DNA from: Arthrobacter sp. FW305-BF8
GTDB lineage: Bacteria > Actinomycetota > Actinomycetes > Actinomycetales > Micrococcaceae
Assembly: GCF_021789315.1 (NCBI RefSeq)
Contig: NZ_CP084561.1
Span: forward strand, 2,232,001-2,296,000
Direction of reading: 5' to 3'
DNA: 64,000 bases
Made by a program: the position numbers and the translations under genes. The notes beneath the pieces were generated by a model that worked only from the letters and a program-made list of their open reading frames with translations, did not search any database and was not told the DNA's origin. This document shows, piece by piece, positions 8,245 to 16,238 of this stretch (position 1 is its first letter; each line of letters begins with the position of its first letter).

Positions 8245-8900
8245 GCAACATCATGCTGGCCGAGGAGCGCCAATCCGTAGTAGACCTTGCCCAGCGCATG
8301 GTGCGCGACCGGCTCGTGGTCGGAACGTCGGGGAACATCTCCCGCCGGGTCGGGGACCACGTCCTGCTCACGCCCAGCGGAACCGACTACGACACCATGA
8401 CCGCTGAAGACATTGTCGTGGTGAATTTGGAGGGCGACAGGGTTGACGGGCGCCTCAACCCCACTGTTGAAATGCCCCTGCACCTGATGTGCTACGCACG
8501 TCATGACGCGCAAGCGGTCGTCCACACCCACTCCACTGCGGCGACGGCCCTTTCACTGCTGCAAGACGAGGTCCCGCCGGTGCATTACCAGCTGGCGATG
8601 TTCGGAGGATCCGTTGCGGTGGCCCCCTACGCGACCTACGGCACCGAGGCCCTCGTGAACAACGTGTCCAACGCACTGAGCGAAAGCAAGGGTGCCGTCA
8701 TGAAGCACCACGGGACCATCTGCATCGGGGAGAACCTCCAGAAGGCCTACGACCGTGCCCGCCAGCTCGAATGGTTGTGCGACGTCTGGCTCAGAGCCCG
8801 GAGCGTCGGGGAACCGGCACTCCTCCCAGCAGATGAGATGGAGCGGGTCACAGCCGGCTTCCTCAACTACGGCAAGCAACCCACCGCCACCCAGGCCTAG
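8241..8900 (+). CDS. Class II aldolase/adducin family protein (fuculose-phosphate aldolase-like)
   Basis: 219 residues, the usual length for FucA/RhaD/AraD-type enzymes. Family marks are VVGTSGNISRRVGDHVLLTPSGTDY, the zinc ligands of VVHTHSTAATALS, and the third zinc histidine region GAVMKHHGTICIG. Such enzymes use zinc to cleave a ketose-1-phosphate into DHAP and an aldehyde, or to epimerise a pentulose phosphate. The acid-base Glu that distinguishes the aldolases may be that of PTVEMPLH. It is co-translated with the dehydrogenase and precedes the ABC importer genes by about 180 bases. It is probably the last enzymatic step of this locus. Confidence 0.86.
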   Translation: MSNIMLAEERQSVVDLAQRMVRDRLVVGTSGNISRRVGDHVLLTPSGTDYDTMTAEDIVVVNLEGDRVDGRLNPTVEMPLHLMCYARHDAQAVVHTHSTAATALSLLQDEVPPVHYQLAMFGGSVAVAPYATYGTEALVNNVSNALSESKGAVMKHHGTICIGENLQKAYDRARQLEWLCDVWLRARSVGEPALLPADEMERVTAGFLNYGKQPTATQA

Positions 8901-8912
8901 CACAACGAACTC

Positions 8913-8947
8913 CCGCTGGGGCAGGCCGCAACGGCATGCCCCAGCGG
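8913..8947 (+). terminator. Hairpin between aldolase and ABC genes
   Basis: CCGCTGGGGCA and TGCCCCAGCGG form an 11-base perfect stem around a 13-base loop, just after the aldolase stop. No T-run follows. It may be an attenuator or an RNA-stability element that separates expression of the enzymes from the importer. Confidence 0.5.
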
Positions 8948-9078
8948 AGAGCACGCTCCACGAGCACCCTCTCCCTTCAACGAGTGGGCCCATCCGGGCC
9001 CCTCCATCCGGACCACGCCGGAAATCACTGTGAACTGATCAGCTCCGGACGATGGCGCCTGGAGCGGAAAGAACCAAG

Positions 9079-10635
9079 ATGACCAGCCCAACGACGAGTC
9101 ACAGGTCAGATGAGGCCCCCGAGGCAGGCCTGAGCAGCCCCATAAGCCTCGAATGCCTCAACATCAAGAAGTCCTTCGGCGGAGTACCCGTGCTGAAGGA
9201 CGTGTCCCTGCAGCTCCTTCCCGGAACCATCACCGCCCTTGCCGGCGAAAACGGCGCCGGCAAATCAACACTGATGAAAATCGCATCGGGACAGTACCGC
9301 CCTGACGCCGGAAGAGTCCTCGTCCAGGGACACGACCTTCCCGCCGGCAACGCCCAGGCCTCCCACAGGCTGGGCGTGAGCATCGTTCCCCAGGAGCTGG
9401 CATCCGTCATGGATCTCAGCGTCTACGAAAACATCTTCATCGGTCGTGAGATCAGGGGTCCCTTGGGTCTCCAGCGCAAGAAGATGATCGACGAGGCCCG
9501 AAAGAACCTGGAAGTGTTCGGCCTGGACATCGATCCGGCCACCAGGATGGGCAGCCTGCCGGTAGGCATCCGCCAGATCATCGAGATCATCAAGGCCACC
9601 AACACCGGCGCCAGGGCCATCCTGCTGGACGAACCCTCCAGCGCCATCGCTGAACGGGAAGTCGAACGACTGATCTCAGTAATGCGCCACCTGCGCGACC
9701 GCGGAGTGGCACTGCTCTTCACCACCCACAAAATGGAGGAAATCCGCGCGGTGGCCGACCGCGTAATCGTCCTCCGCGACGGCGGCCTCGTCCTTGACAA
9801 GCCCCTGGCCGAGCTCAGCGACGACGACATCGTCACGGCCATGATCGGCCGCGAACTCGAAGACCTGTTCCCCGAACGCAACACCCCGGCTGAGGAAACC
9901 GTGCTTGAAGTTGACGGCCTGTACGTCGATGGAGCAGGCGGTCCTGTGTCGGTTTCAGTCCGGCGCGGCGAAATCGTCGGCCTGGCAGGGCTCGTTGGAG
10001 CAGGACGGACCGAACTGCTCGAAACCATCTTCGGCATGCGCCGCACAATGGGCGGGGAAGTCCGGGTCCTGGGCAAGTCCGTCAAAAAGCACTCTCCCTC
10101 GGCTGCGATTGATGCAAGAATCGCCATCGTTCCCGAAGACCGGAAAGGATCCGGGGCCATCCTGTCCATGGACGTCCTGGACAACGGAAGCCTGCCCCGG
10201 CTATCCCACTACTCCACAGCGGGGTTCCTGAAGCAGGGCGCCCGACGCGCCGCAGTACAAAAGGCAACCGAATCCGTGCGACTGCGCAGCCGGGGCCTGG
10301 GCCAGCCAATGGAAACCCTCTCCGGCGGCAACCAACAAAAAGTCGTCCTGGCACGCTGGCTAACCGGCCCAGTGGACGTCCTGCTCCTGGACGAACCCAC
10401 CAGAGGAGTCGACGTCGGAGCCCGCAGCGAGATCTACCGCATCATCGTCGAACTCGCCTCCCAGGGCATGGCCGTCCTGATGGCCTCCAGCGACATGCCC
10501 GAAGTGCTCAGCCTGTCCCACCGCGCCCTCGTCATGCGGGGCGGGGAAGTAGCCGGCGAACTCAGCAGTGAAGACCTTGACCGATCCGACGTGCAGGAAA
10601 AGATTTTCCGGCTCGCCAGCGGCCTGACCCAGTAA
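9079..10635 (+). CDS. Sugar ABC transporter ATP-binding protein, double NBD (RbsA/XylG type)
   Basis: 518 residues with two fused ATPase domains, as in RbsA. Domain 1 has Walker A GENGAGKST and Walker B AILLDEPSSAI. Domain 2 has the degenerate Walker A normal in this family (GLVGAGRTELL), a full signature LSGGNQQKV and Walker B VLLLDEPTRGVDVG. In domain 1 the signature is also weak (LPVGIRQIIEI), again usual. ATG 9079 is chosen because the longer frame from 9052 runs over a GGAGCGGAAAG stretch that can serve as the ribosome site. It energises uptake with the following permease and binding protein. Confidence 0.92.
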   Translation: MTSPTTSHRSDEAPEAGLSSPISLECLNIKKSFGGVPVLKDVSLQLLPGTITALAGENGAGKSTLMKIASGQYRPDAGRVLVQGHDLPAGNAQASHRLGVSIVPQELASVMDLSVYENIFIGREIRGPLGLQRKKMIDEARKNLEVFGLDIDPATRMGSLPVGIRQIIEIIKATNTGARAILLDEPSSAIAEREVERLISVMRHLRDRGVALLFTTHKMEEIRAVADRVIVLRDGGLVLDKPLAELSDDDIVTAMIGRELEDLFPERNTPAEETVLEVDGLYVDGAGGPVSVSVRRGEIVGLAGLVGAGRTELLETIFGMRRTMGGEVRVLGKSVKKHSPSAAIDARIAIVPEDRKGSGAILSMDVLDNGSLPRLSHYSTAGFLKQGARRAAVQKATESVRLRSRGLGQPMETLSGGNQQKVVLARWLTGPVDVLLLDEPTRGVDVGARSEIYRIIVELASQGMAVLMASSDMPEVLSLSHRALVMRGGEVAGELSSEDLDRSDVQEKIFRLASGLTQ

Positions 10636-10652
10636 TCCCAAGGAAAACAACG

Positions 10653-11651
10653 ATGTCGACCACCACTACAACTCCAGCCCCAGCAAATCCAACCACCCGG
10701 CGCTTCTCGCGTGAATGGTTCCAAAACCTAGCCATCCGCTACGCGATGGTCGTCGTCATGCTGCTCGTGATCGCCTTTTTCCTCTACCGCAGTGCGCGGT
10801 TCGGCACGGTCGATAACGTCACAACGATCCTCATCGCGGCAGCCCCGTTCGCCCTCATCGCCCTCGGACAGACGCTCGTCATCCTCACCGGCGGCATCGA
10901 TCTGTCCGTCGGCAGCGTCATCGCCGTCAGCGCCATGTCCGGCGCCCTGTTCGCCAAGTCCTTCCCGGACCAGGTCTGGCTCTCAGTCCTCGTCGCTGTA
11001 CTCGTCGGGCTGATAGCCGGCAGTATCAACGGTGCAGTCATCTCACTGATCAACGTACCGCCCTTCATCGCCACACTGGGCATGCTGACCCTGGCCTCCG
11101 GCCTGGCCTTCGTCGTCGGTAACGGCGCCCCCATCAACGGGCTTCCCACAGCCTTCGGACAGATCGCCAACACCCAGATCCTGGGCCTGACCATTCCCGT
11201 TCTGCTCATGATCCTGGGCATCGTTGGCTTCGGGCTGATGATGCGCCGCACCACCTACGGGCTGAGAATCTACGCCGTGGGCGGCAACAGGCTCGCCTCC
11301 GAGATCGCCGGCGTAAAAACCGGGCGCGTTCTCTTCAGCGTCTACGCCATCAGCGGCGCCCTGGCCGGGCTGTCAGGCATCATGCTCTCATCCCGCGTCA
11401 TCAGCGGCTCACCGACCCTGGGCCAGGGCTACGAACTGGACGCCATCGCCGCCGTCGTCATCGGCGGGGCAAGCCTGATGGGCGGACGCGGCACGATCTG
11501 GGGCACAGTCCTGGGCCTCCTGCTCATCCAGACCCTGAACAACGGCCTGGACATCCTCACCGTCCCCGCTTACTGGCAGGACGTCATCAAGGGCGTGCTC
11601 ATCGTCACCGCCGTCGCGATCGACGTATGGGCCAGCAAACGCCGAACCTGA
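10653..11651 (+). CDS. Sugar ABC transporter permease (RbsC type)
   Basis: 332 residues with about ten hydrophobic segments. It has the BPD_transp_2 landmarks ILTGGIDLSVGSVIA, an inner loop MMRRTTYGLRIYAVGGNRLASEIAGV that contacts the ATPase, and VVIGGASLMGGRGTIWGTVLG near the end. It begins 17 bases after the ATPase stop with AAGGAAA upstream. It forms the membrane channel of the ribose-type importer, presumably as a homodimer. Confidence 0.92.
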   Translation: MSTTTTTPAPANPTTRRFSREWFQNLAIRYAMVVVMLLVIAFFLYRSARFGTVDNVTTILIAAAPFALIALGQTLVILTGGIDLSVGSVIAVSAMSGALFAKSFPDQVWLSVLVAVLVGLIAGSINGAVISLINVPPFIATLGMLTLASGLAFVVGNGAPINGLPTAFGQIANTQILGLTIPVLLMILGIVGFGLMMRRTTYGLRIYAVGGNRLASEIAGVKTGRVLFSVYAISGALAGLSGIMLSSRVISGSPTLGQGYELDAIAAVVIGGASLMGGRGTIWGTVLGLLLIQTLNNGLDILTVPAYWQDVIKGVLIVTAVAIDVWASKRRT

Positions 11652-11704
11652 CCACACCGCGACACCCCACCACCCACAGGCAATCCATAAGGAGAAACCA
11701 ATCA

Positions 11705-12778
11705 ATGAAGATTAGCCAGCTCATTCGCCGCGGAACTGCCGTGGCCGCCACCGGAGCCCTCGCCCTGACCCTGGGAGCATGCGGCGCCGGTGACCCCAGC
11801 GCACAGAACGCCAGCGCGGGAGGCAAAAAACCAGTCAAGGTCGGTGTCAGCGTCTACAACATGTCCTCCTTCATTACCGCAGGAAAGGAAGGCATCGACC
11901 GGTACGCGAAAGAAAACAACATCGAAGTCCTCTGGAACTCAGCAAACAACGACGTCAGCACCCAGGCAAGCCAGATCGACCAGTACGTCAGTGCCAAGGT
12001 CGACGCCATCCTGATCGTCCCCGTCCAGCAGGACTCGCTCCAGCCACAGGTTGCTGCGGCAAAAGCCGCGAATATTCCGATCCTGGACGTCAACGCCAGC
12101 CTCAACAACAAGGACCTCTCAGGCAGCGTACAGCCCGACGATGTCGCAGCCGGCGCCCAGGAAGCCGAGATGATGATGAAGAAACTCGGCAACAAAGGCA
12201 AAGTCGTCATCCTCGAAGGACCCCTCGGGCAGTCCGCGCAGATTGACCGCTACTCGGGCATCCAATCCGTGCTTAAAAAGAACCCGGACGTCCAGGTGCT
12301 CGCCAAGGACACCGCCAACTGGAGCCGCGAAGAAGCCGTCAACAAGATGAAGAACTGGATCTCGGCCTTCGGAAAAGAAATCGACGGGGTAATCGCCGAG
12401 AACGACGACATGGGCCTCGGTGCTCTCCAGGCCCTCCGCGAGGCCGGCATCACCAACGTCCCCATCGTCGGCATAGACGGCATCCAGGACGGGCTCAACG
12501 CTGTCAAGAACGGCGACTTCATCGGTACTTCCCTCCAAAACGGCACAGTCGAACTGGCCGCAGGAGTCGCTGTCGCAGCCAAAATTGCCCGCGGCGAGGA
12601 AGTCAATAAAAACGGCACCTACAAGATGGCTGCCATCACCAAAGACAATGTCGACGCCGCCCTTGACCATGTGGTCAACAAGCGCGAAGACTTCCTGAAC
12701 GAACTGCCCAACCTCATCGAAAAGAATCTGGAGACTGGCAACCTCGCATACGAGGGCTTGCCCGGCCAGAAGCAGTAA
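11705..12778 (+). CDS. Sugar-binding lipoprotein (periplasmic-binding protein 4, RbsB type)
   Basis: 357 residues. The N-terminus is a lipoprotein signal (basic start, hydrophobic core, then LTLGACGAG with the lipobox cysteine at residue 26). The mature part is a type 1 periplasmic-binding fold: KVGVSVYNMSSFITAGKEGI, the VDAILIVPVQQDSL hinge region, VIAENDDMGLGALQALREAG and VGIDGIQDGLNAVKNGDF. AAGGAGAAACC lies upstream of the ATG. It is the last gene of the plus-strand operon, followed by a hairpin. It captures the substrate outside the membrane for the two preceding genes. Confidence 0.92.
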   Translation: MKISQLIRRGTAVAATGALALTLGACGAGDPSAQNASAGGKKPVKVGVSVYNMSSFITAGKEGIDRYAKENNIEVLWNSANNDVSTQASQIDQYVSAKVDAILIVPVQQDSLQPQVAAAKAANIPILDVNASLNNKDLSGSVQPDDVAAGAQEAEMMMKKLGNKGKVVILEGPLGQSAQIDRYSGIQSVLKKNPDVQVLAKDTANWSREEAVNKMKNWISAFGKEIDGVIAENDDMGLGALQALREAGITNVPIVGIDGIQDGLNAVKNGDFIGTSLQNGTVELAAGVAVAAKIARGEEVNKNGTYKMAAITKDNVDAALDHVVNKREDFLNELPNLIEKNLETGNLAYEGLPGQKQ

Positions 12779-12825
12779 ACAACGCTCCACGGGGCTCCAT
12801 CTCCTCTTTTTCCTCACTCTCTGCA

Positions 12826-12867
12826 GTTAGCTCCCACAGGTTTCGTTCGTAACCTATGGGAGCTAAC
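12826..12867 (+). terminator. Terminator hairpin at the end of the importer operon
   Basis: GTTAGCTCCCACAGGTT pairs with AACCTATGGGAGCTAAC (one internal mismatch) around an 8-base loop. It lies 48 bases after the binding-protein stop. No strong T-run follows. Confidence 0.6.
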
Positions 12868-12920
12868 GCGGTTGCGCAGCCTGGCAACCGCAGCAAACAA
12901 GCATCCCCCACCTATTTTGA

Positions 12921-12948
12921 AGCGCCGATAACCGTAATTCCCTAATGC
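12921..12948 (+). repeat. dif-like recombinase site C
   Basis: Left arm AGCGCCGATAA, spacer CCGTAA, right arm TTCCCTAATGC. One base differs from the shared left arm. It sits exactly where a thiolase-like reading frame on the minus strand loses its family resemblance, which suggests a recombination junction. Confidence 0.55.
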
Positions 12949-12949
12949 T

Positions 12950-13062
12950 CGGCAGCTGCTGCCGGGTCACCCCGTACTTCTCACGCAAACGCTCGGTGGC
13001 CTCGCCCAAGGAGATGGTCCACTCCTTGGGCATCGGCCCGCTCCCGACAGCACCGGCGAGCC
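12950..13062 (-). pseudogene. Thiolase-like gene fragment cut at the dif-like site
   Basis: The minus-strand frame reads GSGPMPKEWTISLGEATERL then REKYGVTRQQ, resembling the part of acetyl-CoA acyltransferases just before the SREEQDEFA-type motif. The resemblance stops at site C, and a stop codon precedes the fragment upstream. About 35 codons of a gene of roughly 400 remain. The family call is from memory of thiolase sequences and is moderate only. Confidence 0.45.
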
Positions 13063-13294
13063 TTCAGCCGACACAGTCCGTCAGGTATTAGCCCTGCCAG
13101 GGTGCCAAGGGATCTATTATCTTCGCGGGAAAGACGACAAGTCACTCTCACTCACCCTTTGGGACGACGAGGACGCACTGACCGCCAGCCGTCCGGCGGC
13201 GGACCGTATCCGTGAGGAAACGACTGCGGAACAACACATGGAAATCCTCGGGGTGGATGAATTTGAAGTGCTGACCCACCAGCTCAGGGAGTAG
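13061..13294 (+). pseudogene. 5'-truncated monooxygenase-like (dimeric alpha-beta barrel) fragment
   Basis: An open frame ending at 13294 reads QVLALPGCQGIYYLRGKDD, then SLSLTLWDDEDALTASRPAA, then EILGVDEFEVLTHQLRE. This pattern resembles small antibiotic-biosynthesis-monooxygenase-type domains. No start codon with a ribosome site is present, and upstream it overlaps the opposing thiolase fragment. It looks like a gene that lost its 5' end. Confidence 0.45.
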
Positions 13295-13552
13295 CATTCA
13301 GCGCACTGTCCCTGGCGCCGTTCAATGTCGATGAGTGCGTTCCACCCCAGTGCCGCCGCGAGCGACGGGAGAGCGGATTTGTGAATGCCCTCCCGGGGAA
13401 ATGATGATGAACGACGGCTAGAGTCAAGTGGGTTCCCCGCGGGCTTGCAAGAGCTACGCAGCATTTCAGTCCACTCGATAAGCACTGGCCAAGCCGAAGT
13501 GACGATGCCCGCTCGGCCAAAAGCCGCCGCAGCCGCGAAACAGGAGGGAATC

Positions 13553-14275
13553 ATGCCACACTCTCACGCCGACGAAGGACGAGGGTCCGGTGATCAACAG
13601 CCCGTACTTGCCGCAAGTGTCGTCCTGCTTCGGGACTCGCGGGTTGGACCGGAGGTCTTTGTCCAGCACCGTGTGTCGACCATGGATTTCGCCGCCGGCA
13701 TGGTCGTGTTTCCCGGCGGCCGCGTTGACGACGCTGACTCCTCAGGTTGGACGTTCGGCGATGAACTCCTGGAGGCACACGCGGTGGCATGGAGCGGGAC
13801 CAGCGTCTCGAACGATGCGGGGAGGGCCAGACATAATGCGGCGAGGGTGCTCGCTGCCGCCGTGCGCGAACTTGCTGAGGAGTGCGGCATCTCCATAAGG
13901 CCGGACGCACTCATGCCATGGGCCAACTGGGTTACGCCCGAAGGACAGCCCAAACGTTTCGACACCTACTTTTTTGTCACGGCAGTGGGGCCCGGCGTCG
14001 AACCACGCCATCAAACAACCGAGGCATGGCAGTCTCACTGGCTGCCCGTGCGCCGCATCCTCCAAGATGAGGCCGCCGGTACGATCAGGCTCCTACCCCC
14101 AACACTGACAATCCTGGACGAGCTCATTGAACTAGGCACAACAGCCGCCATCCGCCAAACAATGAGGGTGATCGAAAGCGTGCGTCCTCGTCCGGGTGAC
14201 ACGGAAGAATATTTCCGCTTGCGCCGCCAGGGCCAGAAGTGGGACATACGCACACCGCGGCCAGCGCAGAGCTGA
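13553..14275 (+). CDS. NUDIX hydrolase (NUDT19/acyl-CoA diphosphatase-like)
   Basis: About 240 residues. The N-terminal half has VVLLRDSRVGPEVFVQHRV and GMVVFPGGRVDDAD. After an insertion of about 50 residues, the Nudix helix follows as AAAVRELAEECGISI, with the RExxEE catalytic core intact. The spread-out Nudix box with an insertion is characteristic of NUDT19-type coenzyme A diphosphatases. ATG 13553 is chosen because AGGAGGG lies just upstream, although the frame is open to 13385. It stands alone between gene fragments and the YjbR pair. The likely reaction is hydrolysis of a nucleoside-diphosphate-linked cofactor such as CoA or acyl-CoA; substrate not proven. Confidence 0.82.
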   Translation: MPHSHADEGRGSGDQQPVLAASVVLLRDSRVGPEVFVQHRVSTMDFAAGMVVFPGGRVDDADSSGWTFGDELLEAHAVAWSGTSVSNDAGRARHNAARVLAAAVRELAEECGISIRPDALMPWANWVTPEGQPKRFDTYFFVTAVGPGVEPRHQTTEAWQSHWLPVRRILQDEAAGTIRLLPPTLTILDELIELGTTAAIRQTMRVIESVRPRPGDTEEYFRLRRQGQKWDIRTPRPAQS

Positions 14276-14368
14276 AACTGGCATCAGAATCCCGGTCCAC
14301 TCGAAAACTGTGGGTAGGCAAGGGGCCGGGAGGAATCGTCCACGTGAACAGCGACAGCGGTTGCTCGC

Positions 14369-14728
14369 TCACGATCGCTGCTCCGGGTGGTGGCCGGAGG
14401 CGAGGTCGTAGGAGTCCTGCACCAGGTTCTCGATGAACCGCTTCGTCACGCCGCGGCCGGGTCCGACAGAGATCCAGTGCTGTTTGTCGAGGTAGTGCCC
14501 GGGGGTGATCGAATCGTGGTCGCGGCGGAGCGCGTCGCCGTGGTCCGGGTCGACCTTGACGGTGATGATCTGCTGTCCCGGGTCATCCTCGGTGACGATG
14601 AGGAACACCTTGTCGCGCACCTTCCACACGTCCAGGTGCGGTGTGAACGGCCGGCCATTGCTGACGTCCTCGAGCGCGGCCGCGGTGTCGCGGGCGGTCT
14701 GTTGCAACCGCTCACCGGAGAGGGTCAT
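14369..14728 (-). CDS. MmcQ/YjbR family protein (second of a tandem pair)
   Basis: 119 residues. The MmcQ/YjbR (DUF419) signature is seen as HLDVWKVRDKVFLIVTED, IITVKVDPDHGDALRRDHD, then ITPGHYLDKQHWISVGPGRG. The fold resembles type II secretion chaperones and is often called DNA-binding, but the molecular role is not established. Its start overlaps the end of the next upstream YjbR gene by 17 bases, so the two are co-translated. They are similar to each other throughout and look like an old tandem duplication. Confidence 0.82.
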   Translation of the reverse strand: MTLSGERLQQTARDTAAALEDVSNGRPFTPHLDVWKVRDKVFLIVTEDDPGQQIITVKVDPDHGDALRRDHDSITPGHYLDKQHWISVGPGRGVTKRFIENLVQDSYDLASGHHPEQRS

Positions 14729-15110
14729 CGGTCGGTCCTGCCAAACACAGCGGGGTCCACGGGACGCTTAGCCCGGGCAGGTTCTCGACGACGAGCAGGT
14801 ACGACTCGGTGACCAGGTCATCCACGAGGGTCTTCTGCAGGGTTCCGCCGGGGTGCAGCGTGATCCAGTGCTGCTTGTTCATGTGGTAGCCGGGGGTGAT
14901 GTCCTCGTGCTCCTCGCGGAGTGCTTTCCCGTCTTCCGGGTCTGCTTTGACGATCACGATGGGTTGGCCGGTGACCTCGGTCATCAGCATGAAGACCTTG
15001 TCCCGCACCTTGAACACATCCCAGTCGGGTCCGAACGGGTGCTCGAGCCCGGCGCCCGGCAGTTCCTCGACGCGGTCCCTGGCGTGCTGTTGCAGCGTGT
15101 CACCCTGCAC
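14712..15110 (-). CDS. MmcQ/YjbR family protein (first of a tandem pair)
   Basis: 132 residues from a GTG at 15110, chosen because GGGAGG lies five bases upstream; the longer ATG frame from 15272 would overlap the divergent TetR gene. The conserved body is DWDVFKVRDKVFMLMTEVTG, VIVKADPEDGKALREEHE, ITPGYHMNKQHWITLHPGG. It parallels the downstream copy motif by motif. The TetR-type gene is transcribed away from its start, so it may be the regulator's target. Confidence 0.82.
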   Translation of the reverse strand: MQGDTLQQHARDRVEELPGAGLEHPFGPDWDVFKVRDKVFMLMTEVTGQPIVIVKADPEDGKALREEHEDITPGYHMNKQHWITLHPGGTLQKTLVDDLVTESYLLVVENLPGLSVPWTPLCLAGPTDDPLR

Positions 15111-15266
15111 GTGTCCTCCCTCGTCGCGTTGCCCTAAGTCGAAGTCCATACAACTGTACGCACTTGGCCTGGCAGAGGAGGGACCGGTGCGGAAAGGCAA
15201 GCGAATGATCCGGAGCGCCGTGCGCGGATCCTGCGCGCAACGCTCGAAATCATCGGCGTAGAAGGG

Positions 15267-15776
15267 GTGCACGCCGCCTCGTACCGGCGCATCGCCGCGA
15301 AAGCTGGAGTGCCGCTCGGGTCGGCGACGTACTACTTCTCGGACCTGCCGGCCCTGATCGTCAGCGCGTTCGAGACGCTGCGGGATGGTCTGGAACCCCG
15401 ATACGCGGCCCCACTACGTGCCGCCCGGGACGGCACCGAAGCAGTTGAGGCGCTCGTTGCGGCTACGTGCGGCACGACGAGCCCGACCCTGGATGACATC
15501 CGTCTGTACGAGGCGATGCGCCACTACGGCGCACGAAGCTCTCAGGTGGCGGCCCTCCTCCGCGACTTCCAGGAAGAATCCCTCGTGATCCTCCGCCGCT
15601 CCTTCTCCGACGGCTCCGCCCGAGCCGTCGACGAGCTCATGTGGGGCTGGTGGAGCTACCGCCTCTTCCACGAACACCTGTCGCTCGACCAGATCATGGT
15701 CCGCCGCGCGTACCAAGCCCTCGTCGACCTCGCCGCCACCGAACCCGAAGCAGCCCAGGAGATCCGCTGTGTCTGA
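15267..15776 (+). CDS. TetR-family regulator with an N-terminal frameshift
   Basis: From 15267 the frame encodes a TetR helix-turn-helix (YRRIAAKAGVPLGSATYYFS) and a ligand domain of about 140 residues. The same frame upstream (15192-15266) reads like a TetR first helix (ANDPERRARILRATLEIIG) but has no start codon. A good start does exist at GTG 15187, after GAGGAGGG, but in another frame. Removing one missing base near 15196 joins them as VRKG...ANDPERRA. So the gene is probably frameshifted, or the sequence has an error. As written, translation could only begin at GTG 15267 and would lack helix 1. It diverges from the YjbR pair. Confidence 0.7.
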   Translation: MHAASYRRIAAKAGVPLGSATYYFSDLPALIVSAFETLRDGLEPRYAAPLRAARDGTEAVEALVAATCGTTSPTLDDIRLYEAMRHYGARSSQVAALLRDFQEESLVILRRSFSDGSARAVDELMWGWWSYRLFHEHLSLDQIMVRRAYQALVDLAATEPEAAQEIRCV

Positions 15777-15813
15777 CACCATGCACAGGATAGACTCACG
15801 CACTCTTCTAGCG

Positions 15814-15841
15814 AACGCCGATAATGGAGACTTCGTTAACC
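15814..15841 (+). repeat. dif-like recombinase site D
   Basis: Left arm AACGCCGATAA, spacer TGGAGA, right arm CTTCGTTAACC. It lies 37 bases after the TetR stop. Fifteen bases further on is a second partial inverted element (GTCGG...CCGAC, 15851-15872). Confidence 0.55.
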
Positions 15842-16238
15842 ACCGGGTCAGTCGGCGATAGGGGACCCGACTTTGGTGCATCCAGCCAAGGGCCCTTCCT
15901 TCGTCCGGTAGTAGTGTGATTTGAACTCTTCGTGGGTGTTGTGCCATTCCGGAACTGCTTCTTCTTGAAGTGGGTGCAGGCGGGGTGGACTATTGGCTAT
16001 GGCTAGCCGCCGGTTTTCTGATTTTCGCACAAGGAGAGGTTGGCCCTCAGGGTTGGTTACAGCTGCCGCGCAGAACTTCTGTGGGTCGGACCCTTCGGCG
16101 TGGAGGACTATGTGTGCGCGGCGAGGCAGTCCGCGTCACTACTTTGCTTGGGCCTCGTGTCCCCCCAGCCGGGGGATCATCGGCCGTTTCTGAGGCGAAG
16201 CGACCTGTATTGCGAAGATGAATGGCGGTGGTGCAGGC
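15842..16238. other. Intergenic stretch before the TIR-STAND gene
   Basis: About 400 bases without a confident gene. A minus-strand frame of 60 codons (16030-15848) contains EWHNTHEEFKSHYYRTKEG, but it has no ribosome site and no recognised family. The promoter of the large TIR gene should lie here; no clear -35/-10 pair can be named. Confidence 0.4.
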
